Origin: Mycetocola miduiensis
GTDB taxonomy: Bacteria; Actinomycetota; Actinomycetes; Actinomycetales; Microbacteriaceae
Length of the DNA: 64,000 bases
Assembly: GCF_900115155.1 (NCBI RefSeq)
Contig: NZ_FOVM01000001.1
Location: forward strand, 496,001-560,000
Direction: 5' to 3'
The notes beneath the pieces were generated by a model. That model did not search any database. It saw only the letters and a program-made list of their open reading frames with translations, and was not told where the DNA came from. How positions within the stretch are numbered: position 1 is the first letter of the stretch; every line of letters begins with the position of its first letter. Positions 42,719 through 50,720 of the stretch are shown in pieces. Made by a program: the position numbers and the translations under genes.

Positions 42719-43804
42719 TCAGGCGGGTGCGGGCCCCGTCGTGCTTCCCCGCCGAAAGCGCACGTCGAAGCTGACGGGGTCTGGTGTACGCCCGGCGAGC
42801 AACTCGACGATGGCCCGACCTGCCGCTGCCCCTTTGTCCTGCGATGGCTGCCACACCGTGGTCAGCGAGCGCTCGAGACCGTCGACGCGGATGCCATCGA
42901 ACCCGACGACGCTCAGGTCCTCCGGCACGCGGATGCCGAGTTCCTCGGCCGCAGCGAGCACTCCAGCAGCGAGAAGGTCGCTCTGGGCGAGGATCGCGGT
43001 CGGACGATCCGCCGCCGGCACGTCCAGCAGCGCCAGTGCCGCCTCACGGCCCGCATCGCTCCTGCTCGCCCCAGCGATCCAGCCGCCGACCCCCGGATAG
43101 ACATCCCGAGCGCCGGCGATTCGCTCAAGGGCTGTGGTCACTGTGCCACCCGCTTCGCGCTCGGCCGTGAGGGGACCGACCCTGCGATCCCGGCCGAGGG
43201 CGAGCGTGACGAGCGCGACCCGCGTGTGACCTAACTCCCTGACGTGCTCGGCAAGCAGCCTGGCACCCCCGCGGTTGTCGACGCTGATCGTGTGCACGTC
43301 CGCGTCCGGCGGTCCCTCGATCTGGACAATCGGGATGTTGCGGCGCCGCATCCCCTCGAGCGTGCCGAGCGCGTCGGCATTGCACCCCACCAGGACGACC
43401 GCGTCGACCGGCGCATCGGTGACGTTGACGTATCCGCTGCCCGGATCGTGGTCAGGCAGCAGCAGGAGCCCGGCTCCGATCGCGCTGATCTCCTCGGCCA
43501 GCCCGTCGAGGGTCTGGATGAGCACCGGGTCGCGGAACGAGACCCCGATCCGGGCGGGAATCAAAGCGCCGATGATGCCACTGCGCCCGCGGCGGAGCGA
43601 CTGGGCGAGCGGATCGGGCCCGCCGTAGCCCAGCTCGGCGGCGGCCGCGAGAACTCTCGCGCGGGTGTCGTCAGACACCGGCCCGTGGCCGCTGAAGGCG
43701 AGTGAGGCCGTCGAAGCAGACACCCCGGCACGCGCCGCGACAGCGGCCAACGTCGGGCGGCCTTCAGCGCGGTTTCCCGCGGATGCCCCCTTATCGCGCT
43801 TCAT
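42719..43804 (-). CDS. LacI-family transcriptional regulator
   Basis: A 361-residue regulator. HTH and hinge: PTLAAVAARAGVSASTASLAFS, then ARVLAAAAELGYGGPDPLAQSL; the periplasmic-binding-fold sensor domain follows (GIIGALIPARIGVSFRDPVL, SVVGFDGIRVDGLERSLTTV). AGGGAG precedes the ATG. It is divergent from an MFS gene with a 14-bp perfect palindrome between them, so it probably represses that transporter. Inducer unknown, likely a sugar or nucleoside. Confidence 0.94.
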   Translation of the reverse strand: MKRDKGASAGNRAEGRPTLAAVAARAGVSASTASLAFSGHGPVSDDTRARVLAAAAELGYGGPDPLAQSLRRGRSGIIGALIPARIGVSFRDPVLIQTLDGLAEEISAIGAGLLLLPDHDPGSGYVNVTDAPVDAVVLVGCNADALGTLEGMRRRNIPIVQIEGPPDADVHTISVDNRGGARLLAEHVRELGHTRVALVTLALGRDRRVGPLTAEREAGGTVTTALERIAGARDVYPGVGGWIAGASRSDAGREAALALLDVPAADRPTAILAQSDLLAAGVLAAAEELGIRVPEDLSVVGFDGIRVDGLERSLTTVWQPSQDKGAAAGRAIVELLAGRTPDPVSFDVRFRRGSTTGPAPA

Positions 43805-43873
43805 ACGCTCCCTCGGTGATCGGCACCGTTCTTGACCGGTGCTGGCGTCTCGGCTAGCTTAGGCGAGAACGAC

Positions 43874-43887
43874 TCGAATCGATTCGA
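43874..43887. promoter_or_regulatory. LacI-type operator
   Basis: TCGAATCGATTCGA, a perfect 14-bp palindrome with the central CG typical of LacI-family sites, in the 118-nt gap between the divergent LacI and MFS genes. Confidence 0.8.
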
Positions 43888-43922
43888 TCCCTCGTTTCTC
43901 CTCCAACAAACCACGAATTGAT

Positions 43923-45155
43923 ATGGCTTCCTCCGTGCACATCGAATCCGCGCTTCGCCCCCGTCGGGAACTCGTCGCCTGGCGGAACGCCATCTTCGTC
44001 ATCTTCACGCTCTCGGGCTTGAGCATCGCCACCTGGGCGGCCCGGCTCCCCGAGATAAAAGCCAACCTCGACGTCTCGACCGGGTCGATCGGCATCCTGA
44101 TCCTCGGCATGAGCGCCGGGTCGATCCTCGGCCTGATGGCATCGGCGTGGCTGATGGTGCGACTGGGAGCCCGGTCGGGCATGGTGTTGTCGCTCGGCTT
44201 CGTCGCCGTCGGCCTCGTCCTCATCGGCATCGGTGCCGGCGTCGTGTTCTCACCCGCCGTCGTCTTTGTCGGGCTCGCGCTGTTCGGATTCGGCAACGGC
44301 AGCGTCGACGTCATGATGAACGTCGAGGGGGCCGCTGCCGAGACCGAACTGGGCAAGACCGTCCTGCCGCTGATGCACGCGTGCTTCAGCCTCGGAACGG
44401 TGATCGGCGCTGGGATCGGCGCCGCAGCATCCGCCTTGGCAATCGGTATCGTCTGGCACGCAGGGGGCATAGCCGTCCTCATCGCCGTCGCCGTGATAAC
44501 CGCTGTGCGCTTCGTTCCGGTCCGCGAGGAGCTCGGCGATGACACCCCAACCCATTCGCACAAGGCGGATTGGGTGACCCGGCTGCGTGCCAACCTTTCT
44601 GTCTGGGCGGATCTGCGCCTCATCCTCATCGGCGTCATCATGCTCGGCATGGCGTTCGCCGAGGGCAGCGCCAACGACTGGCTCGCGCTCGCGGTCGTCG
44701 AGGGTCACGGGCAGTCGGCGGCGACCGGCGCCATCGTCTTCGGTGTGTTCGTCTCGGCGATGACCGTCGGTCGGGTGGCCGGGGGCCCGCTCATCGACCG
44801 CTTCGGCCGGGTGCGCGTGCTCCAGGTGTCTGCGGTGTCTGCCGCGCTCGGGCTCGTCGTCTTCATCCTCGGGCCGAACCTGTGGATTATCATCGTCGGG
44901 ACCGTGTTCTGGGGGCTCGGCAGTGCACTCGGCTTCCCGCTCGGCATGTCGGCGGCCGCAGAGGGCAAGAATGCGGCCGCACGGGTGAGCGCTGTCGCGA
45001 TGATCGGCTACCTGGCGTTCCTCGTCGGCCCGCCACTCATCGGGCTGCTCGGTGATGCGATCGGGCTACTCAATGCCCTTTTCTTTGTGCTCATCCTCGT
45101 GGTCTTCTCCGGGCTGGCCTCACCCGCTGCGCGAGAGCAAAGAGCGAAGCCGTAG
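43923..45155 (+). CDS. MFS transporter
   Basis: A 410-residue major facilitator with twelve predicted helices. N-terminal half: [20 protein letters not shown] and [17 protein letters not shown] (loop 2-3 motif region); second half: [19 protein letters not shown]. Closest in feel to the YbjJ/fucose-permease-like MFS proteins. The ATG has no ribosome site nearby, so the start is uncertain. Control by the divergent LacI regulator suggests import or export of a sugar-like compound. Confidence 0.9.
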   Translation: MASSVHIESALRPRRELVAWRNAIFVIFTLSGLSIATWAARLPEIKANLDVSTGSIGILILGMSAGSILGLMASAWLMVRLGARSGMVLSLGFVAVGLVLIGIGAGVVFSPAVVFVGLALFGFGNGSVDVMMNVEGAAAETELGKTVLPLMHACFSLGTVIGAGIGAAASALAIGIVWHAGGIAVLIAVAVITAVRFVPVREELGDDTPTHSHKADWVTRLRANLSVWADLRLILIGVIMLGMAFAEGSANDWLALAVVEGHGQSAATGAIVFGVFVSAMTVGRVAGGPLIDRFGRVRVLQVSAVSAALGLVVFILGPNLWIIIVGTVFWGLGSALGFPLGMSAAAEGKNAAARVSAVAMIGYLAFLVGPPLIGLLGDAIGLLNALFFVLILVVFSGLASPAAREQRAKP

Positions 45156-45246
45156 CCGTTCATCCGGCGCAGATGTCGAGAAAGATTGTCCAAAACCGGC
45201 ATCCGTGACGGACGAACCCAATGACGGACCGCTCATGATCCCGGGC

Positions 45247-45252
45247 TACACT
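45247..45252 (+). promoter_or_regulatory. Putative -10 box of nucS (leaderless)
   Basis: TACACT, exactly 6 nt before the GTG start of nucS. Confidence 0.6.
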
Positions 45253-45258
45253 CGTCGA

Positions 45259-45954
45259 GTGCGTTTGGTGATTGCGAAGTGTTCCGTTGACTATGCCGGT
45301 CGGCTCTCGGCGCACCTTCCCCTCGCGACGCGGCTGCTCATGCTCAAGAACGACGGCAGCCTGCTGGTGCACTCCGACGGCGGCAGCTACAAGCCTCTCA
45401 ACTGGATGAGCCCTCCCTGCACGCTGAGTCTGGTCGAGCCGGACGAGGACCAGGCGGATGCCGGCATCACTCAGCTCTGGAAGGTCACCCACGCAAAGAC
45501 CGGCGACCAGCTGATCGTGTCGGTTTACGAAGTCTTCTCCGACACCGCACACGAATTCGGCGTCGACCCCGGCCTGCAGAAGGATGGCGTCGAAGCGCAC
45601 CTGCAGAAGCTCCTCGCGGAGCAGATCGACCTGCTCGGAGACGGCCACACCCTTGTCCGCCGCGAATACATGACCGCCATTGGACCGGTAGATATCCTCG
45701 CGCGGGACTCGTCGGGGGCCTCGGTGGCGGTCGAGTTGAAGCGCCGCGGCGACATCGACGGCGTTGAGCAGCTGACCCGCTACCTGGAGCTCATGAACCG
45801 CGACCCGCACCTTGCCCCAGTCCGGGGAGTTTTCGCGGCCCAGGAGATCAAACCACAGGCCCGAACGCTCGCGGAAGACCGCGGAATCCGCTGTTTAGTG
45901 CTGGATTATGACTCGATGCGAGGCCTTGACAACGCCGACGGCCGACTGTTCTGA
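45259..45954 (+). CDS. nucS: Mismatch-specific endonuclease NucS/EndoMS
   Basis: A 231-residue protein matching the mycobacterial NucS along its length. N-terminal domain: [19 protein letters not shown] and [11 protein letters not shown]; the catalytic PD-(D/E)xK nuclease has D145 (GPVDIL), E159 and K161 (VAVELKRR). The C-terminus GRLF resembles the clamp-binding tail reported for actinobacterial NucS. It cuts mismatched DNA and replaces MutSL in most actinobacteria. The GTG start fits the -10 spacing and the known N-terminus; the frame is open upstream over the MFS end but without homology. Confidence 0.96.
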   Translation: MRLVIAKCSVDYAGRLSAHLPLATRLLMLKNDGSLLVHSDGGSYKPLNWMSPPCTLSLVEPDEDQADAGITQLWKVTHAKTGDQLIVSVYEVFSDTAHEFGVDPGLQKDGVEAHLQKLLAEQIDLLGDGHTLVRREYMTAIGPVDILARDSSGASVAVELKRRGDIDGVEQLTRYLELMNRDPHLAPVRGVFAAQEIKPQARTLAEDRGIRCLVLDYDSMRGLDNADGRLF

Positions 45955-46015
45955 TGTATCTCCCGCTCGCGGGAAATGTCGTTTCGACCGCGGAACTGCT
46001 TACTATGGAGTCCTC

Positions 46016-46720
46016 ATGTCTATTTCATCTCCCGAACTCGCGGGCACAGGCTCTCTAGCCGTCATTCGCACCTGGTCAACCATCCTCTTCGACCTCGATG
46101 GCACCATTACCGATTCGGCACCTGGAATCATGGCGCGACTGGGTAAGATGTTCGCTTCTCTCGGGCGCCCCGTTCCGTCCGACGATGAGCTCGTGCACTG
46201 GGTCGGCCCGCCGATGCTCGAGTCCCTTGAACTCCGCGCAGGCATGACCCCGACCGAGGCGCTTGAGGCGCTCATGGTCTACCGGGGCATCTCTGAAGAA
46301 GACGGGCCGTGGAGCGGCTCGGCCGTTTACCCGGGCATGGCCGGGCTGATCAAGCAGGTCGCGGCGACAGGCATCCCCACGGCTATCGCGAGCAGCAAGC
46401 CTGAGTCCCAGATCCACGCCGTTCTCGGCCACTTCGGCCTGAGCGACTACTTCACGGTGATCTGCGGGGCATCTGAGGACGAGACGCGGAGCGCCAAAGC
46501 GGATGTCGTCGAGGAGGCACTCGTACGGTTCAACGCCGAGGGGATCGACACCACGCACGTCGTACTCGTCGGCGACCGTCACCACGACGTCGAGGGCGCT
46601 GCCGTTCACGGCATCCCGACCATCATGGTCGAGTGGGGCTACGGCTCACCCGCTGAGGCAACCCACGCGATGGCGGTCGTGCACTCGACCGACCAGCTCG
46701 CCAAGCTGCTCCTGGGCTAA
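46016..46720 (+). CDS. HAD-family hydrolase (phosphoglycolate-phosphatase-like)
   Basis: A 234-residue HAD phosphatase: motif I ILFDLDGTITDS, a C1-type alpha-helical cap, motif II IASSKP, and motif IV VGDRHHDVEGAAVHG. The pattern is that of Gph/PgmB-like enzymes; the substrate is unproved. GGAG sits 5 nt before the ATG. Single gene just after nucS, with its own spacing of 61 nt. Confidence 0.92.
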   Translation: MSISSPELAGTGSLAVIRTWSTILFDLDGTITDSAPGIMARLGKMFASLGRPVPSDDELVHWVGPPMLESLELRAGMTPTEALEALMVYRGISEEDGPWSGSAVYPGMAGLIKQVAATGIPTAIASSKPESQIHAVLGHFGLSDYFTVICGASEDETRSAKADVVEEALVRFNAEGIDTTHVVLVGDRHHDVEGAAVHGIPTIMVEWGYGSPAEATHAMAVVHSTDQLAKLLLG

Positions 46721-46767
46721 GAACCCGCGCCGGCAAACCCTCTCGGCATCCTCCCACCGCCGCCACC

Positions 46768-46773
46768 TAGGCT
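46768..46773 (+). promoter_or_regulatory. Putative -10 box of the coiled-coil protein gene (leaderless)
   Basis: TAGGCT, 6 nt before the ATG at 46780. Confidence 0.6.
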
Positions 46774-46779
46774 CGCATC

Positions 46780-48063
46780 ATGACAGACGGACTGTGGTGG
46801 GTGCCGTCCCTCATCGTCTTCGGCACCGCTGGCATCGCCGTAGCGGTTGGCATCCGGCTCGGCGCAGCCCGGCGCCGACGATTGGGCGCTGCCCGCCAGG
46901 ACGCCCTTGCCGCTCTCCAGCAGCAGGCAGGCATCACACTGGTGCGCACGGACGACCTCGTGCATTCCGCCGAGGACGAGGTGGCCTTCGCGGCCGCCGA
47001 ATTCGGGGATGCCGCCGTGAAGGACTTCGCACGCACCGTGGCATCCGCGCGCGAACAGTTGCGCGAGGCGTTCCACCTGCACCAGAAGCTCGGTGACGAA
47101 ACCCCCGACAGCGAGTCGCAACGACGCCGATGGAGCGAGCGGATCGTCGAGCTGTGTACCGAGATCGACCATCGCATCGGCGAGCACACCGCGAACCTTG
47201 ACGCGCGGCGGTCGCTAGAACGCAACGCTCCAGACCGGCTCAGCGAACTCCGTGAGGCGATCACAGCGACCGAAGGCCAGGTCCCCGAGATCGAGTCGAC
47301 GCTCGGACGCCTCGCCTCCACCTACGCCCCATCGACTTTCGCTTCGGTGGCGGATGCTCCGACGCGCGCTCGCGACGCCCTCGCCGAGGCGCGTGCGGCC
47401 CTCGCGCAGGCAGAGTTGCGCGTGTCGGCCAGGGCGGCATCCTCGGAGTATCTGGATGACGCGTCACAGCACCTGCTCACTGCACGGCACGCGCTCGACG
47501 GGGTGACACGGACCGCATCCGGGCTGGACTCCGCAAGCGTCGAGCTGACCGCGTCGATCGGTCGCATCCAAAGCTCCGTCGAGGACGCATGGAGCCAGCG
47601 CGACACCGCGGATGTCCCCGACGCGGTCAACGCGATCTCGGCTGGCATCGCCATCGCGTCCGGGGCGCTCACCCGCGTGAGCGACCACTCGACCCTGCCT
47701 GACCCGCTTGCCAGGCTCGACCTGCTCAGTGAGGCTGAGTTCCGCCTCGACTCCGCGCTGTCGACCGCACGAAGTCGCAAGCAGCGCATCGATTCTGCCC
47801 GCGAAGCGCTTCGCGGTGCGTTGTTCTCGGCTCGCAGTCATCTCGGCGTCGCATCGACCTTCATCGCCGCGAACCGCTCACGGGTGGGGCCGGATGCCCG
47901 CACCCGGCTCGCCGAGGCGGAGCGCCAGCTCGCCCTGGCGGAAGCAGCGGACGACCCCGTCGACGCGCTCGACATCGCGCGCCGGGTGTCACGCCTCGCT
48001 CAGGATGCCGATGCCCTCGCCCGCTATGACGCCGGGCCACGTAACGCCCCGCCCAAACACTGA
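46780..48063 (+). CDS. Unknown single-pass membrane protein with long coiled coil
   Basis: 427 residues: one N-terminal membrane segment (WWVPSLIVFGTAGIAVAVGI, residues 6-25), then an Arg-rich stretch and about 390 residues of Ala/Glu/Arg-rich helix with heptad-like spacing (VASAREQLREAFHLHQKLG, ARAALAQAELRVSARAASSE, RLAEAERQLALAEAADDPV). It resembles the C-terminal part of actinobacterial TPM-domain proteins, but the TPM domain itself is not present. No catalytic motif. Function unknown. Confidence 0.78.
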   Translation: MTDGLWWVPSLIVFGTAGIAVAVGIRLGAARRRRLGAARQDALAALQQQAGITLVRTDDLVHSAEDEVAFAAAEFGDAAVKDFARTVASAREQLREAFHLHQKLGDETPDSESQRRRWSERIVELCTEIDHRIGEHTANLDARRSLERNAPDRLSELREAITATEGQVPEIESTLGRLASTYAPSTFASVADAPTRARDALAEARAALAQAELRVSARAASSEYLDDASQHLLTARHALDGVTRTASGLDSASVELTASIGRIQSSVEDAWSQRDTADVPDAVNAISAGIAIASGALTRVSDHSTLPDPLARLDLLSEAEFRLDSALSTARSRKQRIDSAREALRGALFSARSHLGVASTFIAANRSRVGPDARTRLAEAERQLALAEAADDPVDALDIARRVSRLAQDADALARYDAGPRNAPPKH

Positions 48064-48489
48064 CGCGGCATCCGGCTCACGCATGAATGCGGCGTGATTT
48101 CGCCCTCGGACGAGGGTAAACAGGTGAGAACATCTCATTAAATAGCGGTTTCACGCATTTTTTCACCCCCAATTCGGGATTCGCTTCACGCTCGATTTTT
48201 GCGCGCGACTTTTCGCTGTTCCCAAACGGGGTACGTGGGCCCGGACTCTCGCGGCCGGGCGTACTGGGGAAAAACCGCGAGTTTCCGGCTTCTAACCGAG
48301 CGTAACATCGCGTCGCCCCTCCGACGACACGCCCGGGATTCAGGAGTCGGTCCCCCGTTCGACGGACCGGCGTGCTCAGAAACGCCGCTCCATTAGCCCG
48401 TTGATACGCATGGTTATAGTTCGAATCGTACGTTGAACGACGACCCGAAAGACGTTGAACGGACATCGTGACCATATCCATGGTCGAAG
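48064..48489 (+). promoter_or_regulatory. 426-nt region upstream of the flagellar sigma gene
   Basis: No convincing gene. It is less GC-rich than its flanks. It contains a CCCTC/GAGGG hairpin (48103-48116), a strong -10 TATAGT (48415-48420), two ACGTTGAACG direct repeats (48430-48439, 48452-48461; 22 bp apart) with a degenerate third copy AAGTTGAATG at 48487, and a perfect inverted repeat GACCAT-N4-ATGGTC (48470-48485) just ahead of the sigma gene. It is probably the master promoter region of the flagellar locus. Confidence 0.6.
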
Positions 48490-48513
48490 TTGAATGATGA
48501 CCGGGGTCCAGCC

Positions 48514-49311
48514 TTGAATCGTGTAGAACGCAATCGACTCGTCGTCGACAATTTGCCCCTCGTGGGCTACCTCGTCTCCGAGGTGTGTGCTGCAGCCAGC
48601 CATCTCTCTCGCGACGATCTCGCCTCTGCAGGCGCCATCGCGCTGATCACCTCGGCGGACTCCTTCAACCCGGACCTCGGCGTGCCGTTCGGTGCGTTCG
48701 CACGCAAGCGCATCCTCGGTGCGTTCGCCGATGACATGCGCTCAAGCGACTGGGCGACCCGCGGGGCGCGTCGTCGCATCAAAGAGACTACGGCCGTTCA
48801 GGACTCCCTCACCGCCGCCCTCGGGCGCAAACCCAGCGTCGACGAGATGGCTTCAGCACTCGGCGTCGATCGCGAAAGCGTTCTCGCCGGCCTTGCCGAT
48901 GCTGCGCGCACGGTGACAACGCTCGACGGCCTCACCACCGAGTACCTCGCCGCCGACATCCCGCTCCCCGAGGAGTCTCTTCTCGTCGCCGAACGCCTGA
49001 CTTACCTGCGAGCAGCGGTCGCCGCACTGCCGGCGAGCATGCGGTACATCATCGAGCAGATCTACTTCGAAGACCGAGCGGTCAAGGACCTCGCCGCCGA
49101 GCTCGGCATCACCCACTCTGCTGTGTCGCAGCAGCGGGCAGAAGCTGTCCGCCTGATGCGCGACGGCATGGCGACGCATTACTCCGATGTGCCGAGTCCT
49201 GAGATCGTTCCCGAATCCCGCATCTCCCCGGTGCGGCGGATGGCGTATCTTTCCGGAGTTTCCGAGCAGATCCTGCAGGCGACCCGCCCGCCTGCCGTCG
49301 TGCTCGGCTGA
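48514..49311 (+). CDS. FliA-like flagellar sigma factor
   Basis: A sigma-70-family protein of about 265 residues. Region 2 is visible in GVPFGAFARKRILGAFADDM, an RxxR-rich linker follows, and region 4 is RAVKDLAAELGITHSAVSQQ. Region 1.1 is absent, as in group 3 sigma factors. Two TTG starts are possible: 48514 (MNRVERNRLVVDNLPLVGY, the more family-like N-terminus) and 48490; neither has a strong ribosome site. It heads the flagellar locus and probably reads the TTAC-N15-GCCGATAG promoters downstream. Confidence 0.88.
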   Translation: MNRVERNRLVVDNLPLVGYLVSEVCAAASHLSRDDLASAGAIALITSADSFNPDLGVPFGAFARKRILGAFADDMRSSDWATRGARRRIKETTAVQDSLTAALGRKPSVDEMASALGVDRESVLAGLADAARTVTTLDGLTTEYLAADIPLPEESLLVAERLTYLRAAVAALPASMRYIIEQIYFEDRAVKDLAAELGITHSAVSQQRAEAVRLMRDGMATHYSDVPSPEIVPESRISPVRRMAYLSGVSEQILQATRPPAVVLG

Positions 49312-49345
49312 GGGAGCATCCCTCCAAATTTCTTCTAACGGATGC

Positions 49346-49372
49346 TTACGCCCGTGACGTCGCGGCCGATAG
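49346..49372 (+). promoter_or_regulatory. Sigma-28-like promoter of fliC
   Basis: TTAC, 15 nt, GCCGATAG. The -10 octamer matches the FliA consensus GCCGATAA at 7 of 8 positions and the spacing is the FliA spacing. The same TTAC-N15-GCCGATAGCT recurs before flgB. Confidence 0.82.
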
Positions 49373-49436
49373 CTGTTGGTGAACACACCGGACCATGGAT
49401 GGGCCGGGTCACCACCCAATCACGGAGGAAAACACC

Positions 49437-50615
49437 ATGGGTATGCAGATCAACACCAACGTTTCGGCACTTAACTCGTACCGGAACCTCTCCAACACGC
49501 AGAACGACCTCTCGAAGTCACTGGAGAAGCTCTCCAGCGGCCTCCGCATCAACCGCGCAGCGGATGACGCAGCCGGCCTCGCGATCTCCGAGGGCCTGCG
49601 CTCGCAGGTCGGCGGGCTCAAGATGGCTGCCCGCAACGCCCAGGACGGCATCTCGGTCATCCAGACCGCTGAAGGCGCACTGACTGAAACGCACTCCATC
49701 CTGCAGCGTCTTCGCGACCTTGCAGTCCAGGCTGGTAACGACTCGAACAACACTGAGTCGCGCGAGGCGATCTCGACGGAAGCCGACCAGCTCGTGTCTG
49801 AGCTGGACCGTCTGTCCACGTCAACGAACTTCAACGGCATCCAGCTGCTCGATGGCACCAAGTCGTCGCTGAGCTTCCAGATCGGTGCAGACGGAGGAGA
49901 CGACAACCAGATCGCTGTCGACCTCACCTCGGCAAACGTCAGCTCCATCGCAGCGGAACTGAAGAACGGTACGCTGGCCGCCGTTGGCACGTCGTTCGCC
50001 TTCGATGACACCACTTCAGGTGCTATTGACGGCATGGCTGCCTTCTCCTTCGCTTCAGGTGTTGGTACACCAGTTGAGAAGACTGTGACGGTTGACCTCA
50101 GCGCTGCGACGATCACGAGTGGCGACGAGCTCGTGGCCGCGCTCAACGCGGACACGAACTTCTCCACGAACTTCACCGCTACCGTGGTCAAGGACGCCAA
50201 CGGCGTCGCGACCGGCTTCAACGTTCGTGCAAACGACGGTTCCACCGTGGACGCAGCGACCTCGACTGCCGACAACGTGACCACCATCACGGCAGGTGCA
50301 GCTGTTACGGGTGGACTCGACTTCAGCTCCGCAGCATCCGCGAAGCTGTCGATCGAGAAGCTTGACGAGAAGATCGAGGCAGTCTCGACCGCTCGCGCCA
50401 ACCTCGGTGCTGTGCAGAACCGATTCGAGTCGACCATCAACAGCCTCAACGTGTCGAGCGAGAACCTGACCGCCGCTGAGTCCCGCATCCGCGACACCGA
50501 CATGGCGTCCGAGATGGTCAACTACACCCGTGCGAACATCCTGTCGCAGGCCGGTACCGCCATGCTCGCGCAGGCGAACCAGTCCAACCAGGGCGTTCTG
50601 CAGCTCCTCGGCTAA
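49437..50615 (+). CDS. fliC: Flagellin
   Basis: 392 residues. The N-terminal D0/D1 helices (MGMQINTNVSALNSYRNLSN, RINRAADDAAGLAISEGLRS) and the C-terminal partner (ESTINSLNVSSENLTAAESR, SQAGTAMLAQANQSNQGVLQ) are canonical; the middle 200 residues are a short, variable surface domain. It is exported through the flagellar channel and polymerises into the filament. GGAGG lies 8 nt before the chosen ATG. Wobble bases are richer in T (GCT, GGT, GTT) than in neighbours, as usual for very highly expressed genes. A sigma-28-like promoter and a strong terminator bracket it. Confidence 0.97.
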   Translation: MGMQINTNVSALNSYRNLSNTQNDLSKSLEKLSSGLRINRAADDAAGLAISEGLRSQVGGLKMAARNAQDGISVIQTAEGALTETHSILQRLRDLAVQAGNDSNNTESREAISTEADQLVSELDRLSTSTNFNGIQLLDGTKSSLSFQIGADGGDDNQIAVDLTSANVSSIAAELKNGTLAAVGTSFAFDDTTSGAIDGMAAFSFASGVGTPVEKTVTVDLSAATITSGDELVAALNADTNFSTNFTATVVKDANGVATGFNVRANDGSTVDAATSTADNVTTITAGAAVTGGLDFSSAASAKLSIEKLDEKIEAVSTARANLGAVQNRFESTINSLNVSSENLTAAESRIRDTDMASEMVNYTRANILSQAGTAMLAQANQSNQGVLQLLG

Positions 50616-50629
50616 ACCGGGTCCTAAAC

Positions 50630-50690
50630 AACGCCCGGCGGCAGCCGAGCAGAAACTGGACCTTCTGCATCGGCCGCCGCCGGGCGTTTC
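50630..50690 (+). terminator. Terminator between fliC and fliD
   Basis: Perfect 13-bp arms AACGCCCGGCGGC (50630-50642) and GCCGCCGGGCGTT (50676-50688), followed by TTC, with a smaller CAGAA/TTCTG hairpin in the loop. No promoter is obvious before fliD, so partial read-through probably sets the ratio of flagellin to cap protein. Confidence 0.85.
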
Positions 50691-50720
50691 CGGCACCCAA
50701 CATCAACGACGGGATCACGA

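Noticed and set aside
48077-48481. 134-codon minus-strand frame in the gap before the flagellar sigma gene
   Set aside because: No ribosome site, no recognisable motif, mixed composition, and it overlaps the promoter and repeats of the sigma gene. Treated as intergenic.
48064-48489. Possible riboswitch (c-di-GMP type) ahead of the flagellar locus
   Set aside because: The conserved GEMM core sequences could not be found; the region shows only small hairpins and repeats.
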